NCBI GenBank assembly: GCA_039619475.1 | Contig: CM077115.1 | Span: forward strand, 43,224,685 to 43,288,684 | Direction of reading: 5' to 3' | Source: Icerya purchasi | Taxonomy: Eukaryota > Arthropoda > Insecta > Hemiptera > Monophlebidae | Length of the DNA stretch: 64,000 bases | Shown here: piece by piece, positions 23,401 to 38,400 of the stretch | Position numbering within the stretch: the first letter of the stretch is position 1 | Layout: each line of letters begins with the position of its first letter | Made by a program: the position numbers and the translations under genes | The notes under the pieces: model-generated | Database searches by the model: none | Told to the model about the DNA's origin: nothing | Seen by the model: the letters and a program-made list of their open reading frames with translations, nothing else

Positions 23401-26400
23401 TATTTCGGCCCTTTGTCATCTTCTCTGTATTAGTTTATCTTTATTTTTTCTATGTTTTTGTTATTTTTAAATAGATTTCTCAGAAGTTTTTTTGATTTTA
23501 CACAAATTGCTTCTTCCGTTATAAGTAGTTTCCTCTGTCTGCCATTTATGATATTATTAGTTACTTTGTGGTTATTATACGTTTCTTCAACTTTATTTAC
23601 CTCGAATTTCTTTTCCATACTTTTTCATTTGCTTTCTATTCATTCTTTTTTTTCTTTTCGACAACTCATCATTCTATCACAAAGTTTTTTATATTTTCTT
23701 TTACCGTCCTCTGTTTTATTACTTTTAATTTTCTTCTTTCATCTATATCATCTTGTATTGTATTCGTTGTTATCCGAACTTTTTTATTTGTACTTTTTCT
23801 GTTTTTTTGCAACATTTGTTATTTCATCTTCCGTTATTTCATCTCTATGTTATTTATTTGTTTCACCTTTTATTTCTTAATAATTCTTTCAATTCCCGCT
23901 TATGATCATTGATAAATTCCATTTTCTTTTATTTCTGAAAGTACCTTTCTTTTTCAATGCTAATCTGCAGTTGGAATTAAGATGTGATCGCAGTCTATAC
24001 TATCCCCGGAAGTTTACATGTTTTAATTTGATTCCGACGTCTTTGTTTGACAGATATGCTGTTAATTCGGTGTCGGTGTCTAGATGCTATCGAAATGTAT
24101 TTTTTTTCTTTTATGGTTTTTGAATAAGCTGTTGTGTACACGGACTACACTCTGGAGATTGATTATTTGTATTGTAATTCGTCTCTTAAACGGATATTTG
24201 CCGCTGGTAATCTTGACTATACGCTTTCTCAGAGAGACAGTGTCTATACGATAAGACATATTTGAAATTTCTATTCCATATAATAAACGAAATAAATACT
24301 ACACGCGGGTTACTTACAGAGAAAAAAAAATTGTCTACTAATTTTGAAAATATCTTTATATTTATCAATGATTAGCTTACTACTGACTCAATGGAGTAAC
24401 ATTCGCATTTGAGCAAATGTTTGCCGTCCTTTACCTCGGCACATTCGTACGGATCATTTTTTCGGTCAGTTGCCAGTTGCTATATACTCGGTATGTATTT
24501 TGATCGTTCTAGTCGACTTTTTAGGCTATTTAGCGTTTCTGTGTATATATCGGAACAAGAATTTAAATACGATATGATAAAAAAGATGTAGTATGTTCGT
24601 ACTTTGTCAAATAACTAATAAATTAATAAAATTATAAACATTTTAACAAACACTAAATAAGTTTCTAGTATATTAATGTATATTTAGTGTTTGTTACAGC
24701 GTTTATAATTTTATTATTTCAATAATAAAGAAGAATATGTTCTTTTTTAAACATCTAGCGTGTCTTGTAAGCAATAGAGAGTTCTGTTGTTAAAATAAAC
24801 TACTGGGCTGATCATTCTAAATCGCATTGACGATGAAACTTTCCAAGTCGGTTATATTTATAAAGTGACGATTTCTTTATTTAAATTTTACAGAGCTATT
24901 TTTGATTAGGTTTAAATTTTTTGTTTATGTTTTTATTTGTTTTTTCTGATGTTTATAATTTGGCAGTCTTTTCACCGCTCTTATTAACACAAGTTGAAAA
25001 TCATTACTTCCCGTGGGGGGATGAATAATAAAGATCGGAGAAAAATATCAGACAAATCGGAATTGGTTGATTGATAATCTACCGTGATAGGGCGAATTTA
25101 ATGTTGCAGGATATGTATTATAATTAAAGTGTTTATTAAAAAAGGGCAGTTTACTGCATGAGTGCCCGCCCCCGGTCTCTGGAAAAAACTCGATAATAGT
25201 AGTGCATCGTTGGCAGACGAAAAACACATTAGCGCGACATCGAAAGAAAGAGAAACGAATACTTACATAATTGTTCGCGTGTTTAAAGTAATTAATATTT
25301 TATAGTCAGACCAGTAATCTTATAACTGTGACGAATTTTCGTTTTTATCGAAAGTTTTTTATTCATCGAGTTTTGTATTTTTGTCAACAAATGAAGTATC
25401 GTATGCGCAGTATAAGTTCAGTTTAGCGAGTTAGTTCGTTTTTAATTAACGATCAATTCATTTCTTAGAGAGTAAGAGTTTTACGCGTTCCCTATATAAA
25501 CTGTTAAACAATTTTAGAATTAGACGTCGACACTATGTTCCTTGCAAAGGCCTGAATAAATTGTAGTGTAAACGAGGTTAAACTTCACTATGTAAAAGGC
25601 ATATGGACTGTGCGTGGTAGTACACAGTCGATGCGCAGATACACTTTTTCACTTCTACATTGGAGACTATGTTGTATTGGCTAATTTCTATTGTGGCGTT
25701 GATTTATTTTAACAGCTTCACAAGTTCAGATCGCTGGCGCACTGCCCGTAACGTGATATTTTTTTAAAATTGAATTACGCTGTTTTCTGATTGGCGTAAT
25801 AAATATCTAGTTTTTACAAACATACACGTATGCTGCGAATACAATTATTTGTATTTGATTTTCTTAGATAAATTAAATCAACAAACAGTTGAAGAAATAC
25901 AAAAATCATTATTTCTTCTATGTTTGGATAATCAATGTGACATGTCGGATGTTAATACACAGACGCGAGCGGCGCTTCAATTGATACACGGCGGTGGTTC
26001 TCGTTGTAATGGCGGAAATAGGTGGTTCGATAAAACAGTACAGGTGATTGTTGTATGCTCTGTAAGTTATTGTTATTAGTAAAGACCGGATTTCTGAAAA
26101 TATACAATTGACGCTTAATATGCTACAAAAACAGTATCATTGAATGCGAGTAAAATAAAGTTTTAAGTTTTGTGTACTACATGATCATCGTCGTGAAGTA
26201 ATCCGCAAATAATTTAACTAAATATGTGTTTTGTGATAAATATATATTTGAAGAAACAAATGAAATGCAGATATACAGGATTTATTTGGAAAACAAATTT
26301 TTATACAGATAAAATGTCGTGTAAACATAAACGAAGTATTACTATATTTCATATTTTGAAACTGTAGGTAACATTGCTGCTTATACTTATTTTTTTTGTG

Positions 26401-29400
26401 TTCTGTCACAATATATATATTTTTTTTTCTTTTGGTTTTGTAACAATTGTTTGACTTAAATATAAAGCTAAATTTTCTTTTTGCAATTAAAAAAATAAGT
26501 TTACAATTAGATCTATTGAAAGTGATCAAAATAGCCTACAAACCTTAATTCTTTCTTGATAGGTGACATGTTCCAATGTCCTGTTTCCGCTGCTACACGA
26601 AGAAATGGCATTTTAATGAAATTTAAGTTCACGCTTTGTTTTTTCGAAACGTAGAGATAGAAAAAGTACACATTATACAAAAAAATACTGTCCTACACTT
26701 GGACTTTTCACAAATGCTATCTGGGTAAAATGTTTTCGATATTACGATAAAAATGGTGCGGTCTAAAAATTAGCCATTGTAAAGAAATCGGTTTTTGATA
26801 AATTGCCTAATGTGATCAGGTATAAATGTTTTTGCCATAAAAAAAAAAAAAAAAAAAATAAATAAAGAATTATTGATACTGAAGAGTAAAATGAGTCCTT
26901 ACCCTTCGGTAAGGTTCGAAGATTATAGAATTAAGCTTTTCGTAGGCGTTAAACTCAAAGACACCAATGAGAGTAAAGGGGCCAATTCCTTTCAGCTGTT
27001 TATTCTACATTTCTCTGATATTCAGTTCGATTTTAGATGGAGTAGGCATTGGTTAATATAGTTTCTTTTTAAAATTTTAACGCATAAAAATACGCCAGCT
27101 GTTGTGATTCATCAATACCTTTTCCGTTTTGTTATTCGAATAATAATGGCACGCTTCAAAATTCATACATCACAATAAATATTACCCGCGAGTGAACTAA
27201 ACATGGTTTAAATAAAAAAAAAAAATAAGAAGAAAAGTTTGACTTTTTTTTTCTAATCTCATTCTCAACATGCTTTACTGAACAAAAACCCTAAAATAGA
27301 AACGAAGTATACATTGACTTGTTAGCAGTTGTAACGGGTATCGGGAATTAATTGTTAGTATTCAGATGGTTCTTAATAATTTTTAAGAAGCTGACATAAA
27401 GAACAGAACGAAAAAAAACTAATGTTTTTCAAAATTTCTACCAATTTTATAAGCTTCCGATGAAATAACTATAATAAAAATTGTAAATCTGTTTATTCGT
27501 TAAGCATAATTTTTCTTTTTTGTTCGTTTTATTTTGTCGGTTCCTTTTTTAAGAAAAGTACATAAAAAAAATAATCGATTATAGAAACAATTTTGCGCCG
27601 TTTGTAAATAACTAGTGCACAATTCTAAATTGTAGAAATCCGGTTAAATATTTATGCATAAAATTAATATACCATATAAATATGTGATTATAATTCAATA
27701 AACTATACATTAAATGTGTATTTATTTGTCTTATATTAGTTCATTGTAAATCGAAGTGGTGAAGTTGGGTTAACATATGAACATAGTCCAGCTGAAGGGC
27801 AACCTATTGCAGTTATGATGGATTTCATCGTGGATCAAATGTGAGTAATTCCATTTAACGCGTATTTTATATAAAAACTTGTTCCTTTTTTTTTTTTTTT
27901 TTTTTTTTGTTATAATTTATATGTGTAATATAATTGCGTAGCATATAAACTATTAAAAAACGGTAACTTTTACTCCTTAAATAGTTTGGAGTCGACAGTA
28001 TGGTTGCTATTTGCGCGCTTCTTCGATTATATTAAAAGACAAAACACTTTCCATTTAGCAAAGCAGATATTGGACGACGGCGGGACAACTTGTATGAGAT
28101 GTCTAGGAATACCGCAAAACAAATGGTTGGATAAAGTTCTTGTCGCACCCAAAATTAATGAAATTATTGGCATGTTAGCAGGTTAGCAATGGGCCGAAAT
28201 TAATGAAGAAAAATCGTTTGTAGACGATAGACTAATTATGATCGCCACGACATTCTGCAAGCCGATGGTTATGGGATTGAAAATAGAATTGAGTCAATAG
28301 GCGGCCTTGTTTAAGCCCTGAGTTCATTTGAAAAGATTTAAAAAGTTTTTCCCCCTCATATATTATTCAATAAACTATTCCTCGTTAGAGTCGGTAGTAG
28401 TTTAAGAAACTTTCTTATACTTTCCAGCTTGTGTGTAAAGTTCATTAGAAATTGCCTATTAACAACTGTATGAAAAGCTTTAATAAAAACATCTGTAAAC
28501 GGTGTGTAAAGGGATTTTTTTTTAACCGGTAGATTTCTGTTGCAATTGGTGTAATGGGAACGCCGTGTCTATGGTACTTCGAGAGTAGATTGCGTTTCAG
28601 TTATTTTTTAGCAAACGATGAGGTAATTTTTACAATAATTTTTATCACATTTTCGTTTATATCAACGAGTTTTTATTATTCTTCTTTTACAAAATAATAG
28701 ATGTTAATTAAATTTTTATGTTTCAATTTTAAAATATCGGGGTGTTGTCAGGACTCGGTATCCGATTCACTTTTGAGACTGGTTAATGCTACTTCTATCT
28801 TTTCAGTAGTTACGCTTTTATCTGACGTCTTTATTTTTCTAGTCAATAATTGAGCTGAGAGAATGTTTAATAATTTTTGGAAATGTTGTTTTCTTCTGTT
28901 CAATACGTTTTAACTATACCTGCGGTTAAAGTATTCGTTCTATCTCGGAGCAGAGCTTTAGAATAAAAGTACGGTCAGAATATTGTTTTAACTATATCAA
29001 AGAATTTTTTCTAATTATTCAAGTCCGCGCATTCTTCAGTTCCATTCGTCTTATTTCCCACCAAGCATTCTTTAGAGTGCGAATTTCTTTTTCAAGTTGT
29101 TTTAGAGAAATTTTTTCTTTTTTATTCGTTAGCGATATAATTTTTTGAAACGATACAGGCTTTTTTAGTTATTGAGTTATTGTTCCGAGTTAACTCCGAT
29201 GCTGTCTATTATATTTTCGAAAGTTGAAAAATTTTACGCGTGTTGCGCGCAACTTTAAGTTACTAACTTTTATGTGTGGGCGTTTATAGGCAAGCTAGAG
29301 TTTTCCTCCTCAACTATTTGTACATCTTTATTCATTAATTCGACTAATAAATAGTGAAAAATTTTGTCTGGGGTACACTTATTATTCGGCTTATTTGTAC

Positions 29401-32400
29401 TATTGGACCTCTGGATCTAATTAAAGATCTGACTCCGGGGTCGTATGTTTTTATCGCATTCAGTGCTCCATATTGTCTCCGGGTAATATTTGCTTCTTAT
29501 TCCCGAATACGGCAATAACGTAAGCTAATACGTTTTTATTCCTTAGTCATATGTTGCGTAAAACAGAATGAGTATTACTTATAATTAAATTTAGTTTTTT
29601 ACAAAATTCAAGCGAGCGAGAAGTCTATTGGTATTAGAACTCTTCTGGCTGCGCTTCTCATCACTGACGGTCAGATAGTAGCACTATTGCAACATGCGCG
29701 ATGAAATCTCTCCTATAAGGAACATTCTGCTTGATGCTGAAATTTTTCATCTAACATTTTATGTGGATAATCATAAAAGAATTCTTTAGCTATGTGCCAT
29801 TGGCATCTAGTGTTGGTACGTAAGCGCAAATTGTATACACTAGTGCGTATTGTAAATTAGATTTAACGTGCGTTTCTCGATACCAATTGAATTGGCAACC
29901 AAAAAAGAGTTTTCTGATTATCTCTTAACATTCGTATTTTCCGTAATCCAAGTTAAAAATGAAATTCTCTAAATTTTTCTGAAATTTTTCAGGCGCCTAA
30001 CAAGATGCGGTCATCTGGGGGTGGTGCTGGTTATGACGATGCGGAATAGTCGATTTGTAGAGAACTTTTTTTTAGCCCTTTCTATGATTACAATAGGTAG
30101 TAGGAATGCTAAACAGACCCGCTTAGTCGTACATCTAACTGTTGAACTCGGCTATTTGCTTCATTCTATCCGAGGACGACTATGTTACACAATGTAGCAC
30201 CGTTCGTTGTGCAAAATTTTTTTGGTTAAAACTTGCCACTACCGCCTTAGTCTTTTTATCGTGGGGCTTTTAAAGAAAAATGTAGACGAGATAGAAAGGA
30301 TAAGGAACTCGGAAAGGGAAGGGTACAGAATATGAGAGGAGGAGGAGGGAAGAGAAGTATACAGGGTGCGGCAGCATAACTTTCTTTTTTAAAACGCGCC
30401 ACTTTTTTTCTACTGAATTTTGTTAAAGAGAAATAATAATAACAGAAAATCGAAATAACATACTCTAGATCCCCCATTGGAGCAATCTGTATGCTTCTTC
30501 CCTTGCAGTTTTATTTCGATTTTCTGATATTATGTCTCTTTAATAAATTTAGTAGAAAAAGAGTGGCGCATTTTAAAATATATAGGAAGTTATGCTGCCG
30601 CATCGTGTTTAACCGGGTTTATACGGGCGAAAAAGATGAGATGGGAAAATTGAGTAGAAGTATTGAAGAAAATAACGGAATCGAAGGGTAGTAGTTCATT
30701 ATTTCATTACACAGCTTTACGAGGTTTGGTCAGTGACACTTTTAGTTAATTGCGCTCATTGCTTTATATTAAAATGAGTGCGCGTGTTATATGTAAATGG
30801 TAGAGGGTCGTTCCTGAAAGGAATGTATTTTAATTCACCAATTATAAAAAATTTTCCGAATTCTTAAACAGCAAAGAACCGGGAAAACCCTTCTAGGTGC
30901 TTAATAAGCGTACAGATATAAATATTATCTAATTTATTTTCAGGGAAAATAATATGAAGATTGTTGATACGTCTACCATACGTAATTACTCTATAAGATA
31001 TAAGAAGTTACCTTTCGTCATAACGGAAACGATAGAGAAGCATGTTAAATTAGCCGAACAGAATTTAGACGAGTAAGTAATTTTATTTCTCCGAATTCGG
31101 TTGCTGCTTGTATTTTTATTGTGTAATTCGTACTGTAATCCGAGCGTGTGTTTGTAAGTGGAATTTTCGAAAATTTTTTACAAATACTTAAATTTTTCTA
31201 TTTTATTTGTTGAAATTTATTTCGATACAGTTTTGCAGCAGATTAATTGGTATAGTATAATGCGTGGAAATCTTCTTTTAACCTCTATTAAGTTTTGTAT
31301 AAAATAATTCAGATTTTTAGTATATAGCACGCTTCTGTTTTATAGTTCATACACGTACACATATAATGAGATATTTTAATATTTGAAATTTCCGTAATCG
31401 ACCGTATCTTTTTAAACATCGCCAGTAACGGAGATTATCAGAGGCTACGATGTAAAATAACATTATTTAGTAAACTGGATGATGATAAAAACGAAAATTA
31501 ATTAATATTAATCGGCCGTAGTTCGACGACTAAAGCGCGTTTTTGATTGCAAGATATTGGTAATTTAAACAAAACGTAAAATTAAATTTTGTTCTGCGAC
31601 TGACGTATAGGGCGAATTAGTGAACATGCCCCTATTTATTTGTAATTTATTATACTTAATGAAATAAGCGTCATTTTTGTGCTTAGAATTTTTCTTTACA
31701 AATCACTCGTAGAATATGCACTGGAGTATTGAAACTAGGTTTGTTCCTATTGAATAAAATTGAATAAGAGCAAAATGAAACTCTTCTCAATATAGAGGAA
31801 TTAATATATGTGACGGTCGCTGAGAAAAGGTACATAGTGTGTCAGAAATGTGGTCTTGACTTAACAACGGTTTCGGACACTTTTTCAGCATGCTCTTTAA
31901 CGTGAAATAGATGTCAAACACAGGTGAAAATAAATTTTTTCCCGTTGTAAATCGTAGTTGTATGTTTAAAATTACCACCTTAAAGTGTATTATACTTCGA
32001 AACTTTAAACGCGTTTTTCTCGATTAATTACTTTCTGACACTGTGCATCTTTTCTCAGCGACCGTCACATATGCAGGGCAGTGTAATCATATAGTGCGTT
32101 AGAGAATTCTAAGCGATGTCCTGCTTTTGGATCTATACATCTTAAGCAGAACAGTTATGATTAAAAAACTTCAAATACGAATAAGGAAGTGGAAATGTAA
32201 ATAAATTTTAAATAAATCCATACCTGTTTGTTAATACTTATAAATATAAAATAAATAATTACTTTGATAACAAACGAAAATAAGTATTAAATTACTTTAA
32301 TAAATTAAAATAACTTACTTTAGAAACGTTGTCGGGCATAACCCATCATTAATTAACAATATAGAGCGAACTCAAATAAAACATGGGCTATGACCGAAAG

Positions 32401-35400
32401 CGTTTCTAGAGTAAGTTATTTCGATTTCTATTAAAGTGTAAATTATTTTATACTTATTTTCGTTTGTTAATCGGAGGTATTTATTTATTTTATATTTAAA
32501 GGAGGGGAATGTGAGATGGGATTTTCGTTCTCATTCAAACGTCGAGCCAAAGCTGTAGGAAAGAAATGAAAAATAAATCCGAGTACACACTTTGGAATTC
32601 GTAGAAAAAGTGGGAAATAAAAGCGTAAAATAGCATTCATATCAGTTAACACCCAATGTAATTGAACAACGAAAATAAACAATCATATTTAATTTTTACT
32701 CTTACCAGCTTCTAACGGAGTACGAAAAATAGGTGAATACTTACGTAGGAATGGACTAAATGTACGTGAGAACCGTTATAGTCCTCGTGGGGAAACAGAA
32801 ACTGCTGATCACATTACCTCTGATGTTATACGATCAGATTAGAGACGTCAACAACAAACTACCAGACTTTAATGATCCCAGTATACTAAACAAGTTCTTT
32901 TACTTTTAACGGTCTGCACCCAAAATTTAAAATTCCCTAGTTAGTGGTATTTTAATTACACACATATATGTAGTTTTTTAAGTGCGTGCGTATATGCACG
33001 TGTGTGAAAACTTTGCAATGAGAAAGAACGTATGTAGGCTACGATCCAGTTATTACCTATTTTGTAGTATTAATATTATCATTTTCAATATCACTACTCT
33101 TTCTTTATTTTTTTATTTATTTTTTTATTTTTTTATTATCATCATTATTATTATTCTTACTGGCCAACGATCATACCACGTTGAATACACCGGTTCTCTC
33201 GTCCAATCACCGAAGTTAAGCAACGTTGGGCCAGGCTTAATGCTTAGACTGGAGAAACCTGATATTTTATAGTCCGTCGTCGCGGTAGCCTAGTGGCTAG
33301 ATCGTTTGGCTTTCGTTCGGAAGTCTTTAATTTGATCCCAGACGATGACAAAATATGCGCGCTAGTTTTTGGCCGGCAAAAAGCATGGAAACTTGGTTGC
33401 GCTTTGATTTATGTGCTTCTCAATTATGCTGCTTCTATCCTCTAATTCTCCTATGAATTAGAAGATAATCTCCTACTTGTTATCGAGTGAGAATAGAAGA
33501 TACTACCATTTTTATTTTCTTTCGCCTTCTTTTTCTTTTTGTTAGTATTACCCTTACTATTATTAGTAACTTTTTCTTTAGTATAACTATTATGTAATTA
33601 TTGCTATTATTATTATTATTAATATTATTTATTTATTTATTAGTTGTATATGTAATACCTATAGCTTTGTGGCTGATTATAACATTTTACAATCATGAAA
33701 TTTTATAAATAATTAATATGTTTACATATTTTTTTAGCGACTTAATTAAATCACCTACACACGCGCACGCCCATACATACACACGCATATACATATATAC
33801 AGCGCGTGCGCGCACGTGTGTGTGTGTGTGTATTCAAAAAACATATTTATAACTTATAGCCTTCATCTTCAAACTTGCCTTTTAAATGTTCATTAAAATT
33901 CAGATCAACTTTTAAAGATAATTGTAAACTATTTTTTTCCTAAACGTTCTGTCTCCCGTATGAAATAAATGAATCTCACCACTCTGAGCAGTTAGATTTC
34001 TTCGCTTGAGTGCAATTGAAAGAGATCAGTTGGTATAGTGTTGTGTATTCGTTCAAGATATACCAAACACCTGTGTTTCCTTAGAATACTGAACCCAGGC
34101 ACCCTGAATCCTCTCTCAGCTGATATATGTTTATCGCTCATTTTTCCATTTATCAAGTTACATACTAATATTATTGGAACTATTTTCCTTTTACTAATGA
34201 AACTATGTTTTGCTAGGTATTGTAACGTTTCATTATAATTAAAATTATTTATTGTTCTTTAAACAGTTTGTAAAATATGTATGCTTCATGAATTGTATTT
34301 GTATCTTTTCAAGCGTGTATATACTACTCTTCGAGGATCGATTCCATACTGTACTAGCGTATTCAATTTGCGATCTAACAAATGCATAGCAAATAACTAA
34401 AAATATAGTATAAAAAATAAATGCTAAAATAACAAACTAATACGTAAGTAACAAAATTAATATAAGAATATCAAACTTGTTATCTTAGGAACGTTTTCGG
34501 GCATAACCCATCTTCAGCTAAAATAATCGAACTAAATTAAAAACATAGTGTAACAGTGAACACAATTTAAAACTTCACTTTGAAGCTAAAATAAAATAAA
34601 ATTAAAAATAAATTAAAATGAAAATAACATGAAACATAGCACACATGTGAACCGAACTACAGTCTAACACATATTGAAACTAAAAATTAAATCACAAGTT
34701 TAAAACGGTAATTAATGTGAAATAAAAACAAGAAATAAAATTGAAATAAAAAATTAAAATAAAAAATGAATGATAAACATATTTGGAGATTAGATAAGAA
34801 ATAAATAATAGAACCTGTCTAAGAAGGGCTAGTTTAAAATTTTTTATTAAGGTATTATATTAAAGAGTGGGTTTTGATTGTGTGGAGTTTGGTCATTTAA
34901 TATATTGTTTTTGTGTTTATTTATGTAATAGTTTTCAGCTATGTTCATTAGGTTTCCTTTATTGTATGTGGCTAATACTGTAACTGTTTTTTCTAGTGAA
35001 TCAGGTGTATGTTTATTTTTTATTAAGTGTTCTGCATATGTGGATTTTTCCGTTTCGTTATTTGTAAATGATTTAATGTGTTCTAGGTATCTATATTTTA
35101 TTTTCCTACCAGTTTGACCGATGTATGCCTTTTCACAATTATTACAGTTTATTTTGTATATACCACTATTTTCAAATATATTATTATTTTCTTTATTCAT
35201 AGTAATTATTTTGTTTTTTAGGGTATTGTTTGTTTTATAAGCTATTTGTAATCCTAGTTTTTTAAATATATTACTTAATTTGTATATATTTTTATTTATG
35301 AAAGTGAATGTTATAAATTTGTTTTTGTCTTTGTTAATATCGTTATTTTTTGGTTTATATTTTAATTTTAATTTTATTTTTTGTATTAATTTTTCTATTA

Positions 35401-38400
35401 TGTGTTCAGTGTAACCATTATTTATTGCAATTGTTTTTAATATTTTTATTTCATTTTGTTTTTTGTTTTGATTCATGGGGGTGTTTAGTAATCTATTTAT
35501 GGCGTGTATGAAGTATGCGTGTTTATGTTGATTTGGATGGTTTGATGTTTTGTTTATTATAGTGTCGGTTGTTGTTTGTTTTCTGTGTATATTGTATTGT
35601 AATTTATTGGTAGTTTTATTTATTATGATGTCTAAGAAGTTAATTTTATTGTTTATCTCTTTTTCCATAGTGTATTGTATGTTTTCATGTATTTTATTTA
35701 AATCATTTAAAATGTTATTTTCAGTGTTATTGTTGTTTTCATCAAAAATAACTAAAGTATCATCTACATATCTGATATATGTTTTTATATTATATTTTTT
35801 AATTAAATTTTCAATATATCTTTCTTCGAGATGTTGTAGAAATATTTCACTTAAAATACCTGATAAGGGGGATCCCATACCTAAACCACTATTTTGGGTA
35901 TATGTAATATTATTGAATTTGAAATAATTTTGTTCAATGAGTATTTTTATTAAATTGATTAATTGGTTATTATATATATTATTATTTGAAACATTTATTG
36001 ATTTTTTGATTATTTCTATTGTCTCATTAATTGGTATGTTAGTGTATAAATTGGTTATATCGTAAGAGATTATTTTAGTTTTATTGTTTATAGGTATGTT
36101 TTGTAATTTATCAAAGACATTTTGTCTATTTCTGATTATATATTTATCATTTAAAGATATATTTTGTTTTAATATATTGGATATGTATTTGGCTAATTTA
36201 TATCCAGGGGCAGTTGTGTAATTTACTAAAGGTCTAATTGGTATATTTGGTTTATGTATTTTTAATAGTGGGTTGAGAGTTGGTGCTTTGGGGTTCATAT
36301 TTATAAAGAATTTGGCGATATTGTTATTTATTAGTAAATTTGATTCTTTTATTATTTTTCTTATTTTAGCCTGATATTTGTTTGTGGGATCGATTTTTGT
36401 CGTATTTATGTTATTTTCTTTTATAAAATTATCAGTTTTTTGAATAAGTTCATTTTTATTTATTATAATTATACTATTTCCTTTATCAGCTTTAGCGGTA
36501 ACAGCATTTTCTTGGTTTAATTTATTATTTATATTTTTGATGGTTTTTTGTATTTTTAAATGGTCTGTGTTTGTTTTGTTTTTCTTTATAATGTTTAAAA
36601 TTGCGTGTGTTGCTTCGGCTCTTGTAATAGTTTGTTCATTTGTTGGTAATTTTTGTATTGCATTTTCAGTTTCTATTATTAAATTTTCATATTGTTTTTT
36701 ATGTGATGTGTTTAAATTATATTTATAACCTAAATTTAAAATGTTGACTTCATCATTTGTAAATTTTATGGTAGTTAAGTTTACAGTTCTTGGATAAAAA
36801 TCAAATTTATTATTAATTGTAGGTTTAGGTATTTGTTGTTTTGCTAAAGTATTTAATTTTTTATTTATTATTTGTTGTTTTTGGTATATAATGGGTTTAA
36901 TTTTGTCATTAATTTTTTCAAAATATAAATTTAGAATTTCATAGTTTATATTATTAACTAATTGTAAATGTATTTTTAAGAGTTGTATATTGATTTTATT
37001 CTTTTTGTTATATAGGTAATTTATTTCATTTTTGATCCAAAATATTTCAGCTTGTTTTTTGGTTTTTATTGCTACCGGAGATTTGTTTTTTATTTTTATT
37101 GTTGCATATTTTGGTATTATATTCATTTGTAGGCATTTTTTATTGAAGTAGATGTTATTAATAGTTTTTTTCAATTTTAATGTTAAGTAATAATATTTTT
37201 GGATATGTATTGCTATATCAGCAGAATTCATTAAAGAATATTTTATCATCCTGTTTGTTAGTAACTATAGTATAAAAAATAAATGCTAAAATAACAAACT
37301 AATACGTAAGTAACAAAATTAATATAAGAATATCAAACTTGTTATCTTAGGAACGTTTTCGGGCATAACCCATCTTCAGCTAAAATAATCGAACTAAATT
37401 AAAAACATAGTGTAACAGTGAACACAATTTAAAACTTCACTTTGAAGCTAAAATAAAATAAAATTAAAAATAAATTAAAATGAAAATAACATGAAACATA
37501 GCACACATGTGAACCGAACTACAGTCTAACACATATTGAAACTAAAAATTAAATCACAAGTTTAAAACGGTAATTAATGTGAAATAAAAACAAGAAATAA
37601 AATTGAAATAAAAAATTAAAATAAAAAATGAATGATAAACATATTTGGAGATTAGATAAGAAATAAATAATAGAACCTGTCTAAGAAGGGCTAGTTTAAA
37701 ATTTTTTATTAAGGTATTATATTAAAGAGTGGGTTTTGATTGTGTGGAGTTTGGTCATTTAATATATTGTTTTTGTGTTTATTTATGTAATAGTTTTCAG
37801 CTATGTTCATTAGGTTTCCTTTATTGTATGTGGCTAATACTGTAACTGTTTTTTCTAGTGAATCAGGTGTATGTTTATTTTTTATTAAGTGTTCTGCATA
37901 TGTGGATTTTTCCGTTTCGTTATTTGTAAATGATTTAATGTGTTCTAGGTATCTATATTTTATTTTCCTACCAGTTTGACCGATGTATGCCTTTTCACAA
38001 TTATTACAGTTTATTTTGTATATACCACTATTTTCAAATATATTATTATTTTCTTTATTCATAGTAATTATTTTGTTTTTTAGGGTATTGTTTGTTTTAT
38101 AAGCTATTTGTAATCCTAGTTTTTTAAATATATTACTTAATTTGTATATATTTTTATTTATGAAAGTGAATGTTATAAATTTGTTTTTGTCTTTGTTAAT
38201 ATCGTTATTTTTTGGTTTATATTTTAATTTTAATTTTATTTTTTGTATTAATTTTTCTATTATGTGTTCAGTGTAACCATTATTTATTGCAATTGTTTTT
38301 AATATTTTTATTTCATTTTGTTTTTTGTTTTGATTCATGGGGGTGTTTAGTAATCTATTTATGGCGTGTATGAAGTATGCGTGTTTATGTTGATTTGGAT

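Larger units (their letters stand above)
21878..25867. other. CRAT intron 5, right part
   Basis: 4 kb containing a probable LINE relic on the minus strand (23420-23880) and a short palindrome (24622-24717). Nothing else was recognised. Confidence 0.4.
27841..30943. other. CRAT intron 7
   Basis: 3.1 kb with a minus-strand LINE relic (28750-29110) and a long-inverted-repeat element (30367-30602). The rest is unassigned. Confidence 0.45.
33163..33350 (+). mobile_element. Composite SINE head: 5S rRNA-derived part plus tRNA-derived part
   Basis: A 5S rRNA-like module (33163-33270) is followed after five bases by a tRNA-like module (33276-33350). Both are in the same orientation, as in SINEs with dimeric pol III heads. 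The body and tail may extend to about 33510-33660, where ATT-rich repeats occur. The right end and target duplication are not resolved. Confidence 0.6.

Noticed and set aside
23452..23880. Plus-strand Phe/Leu/Ser-rich ORF as a membrane protein
   Set aside because: It is the complement of a Lys/Glu-rich LINE-like relic on the minus strand and is T-rich by composition.
33163..33270. Functional 5S rRNA gene
   Set aside because: The 3' part is missing and an insertion is present; the adjoining tRNA-like module favours a SINE.
33276..33350. Functional tRNA gene
   Set aside because: The acceptor stem pairs, but the anticodon and T arms do not form acceptable stems.
35550..35927. 125-residue hydrophobic ORF repeated antisense to every Penelope unit
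   Set aside because: It is the complement of the conserved RT-coding strand, and its hydrophobic bias (Leu/Phe/Ile/Val) follows from AT-rich sense codons. No independent evidence of coding.
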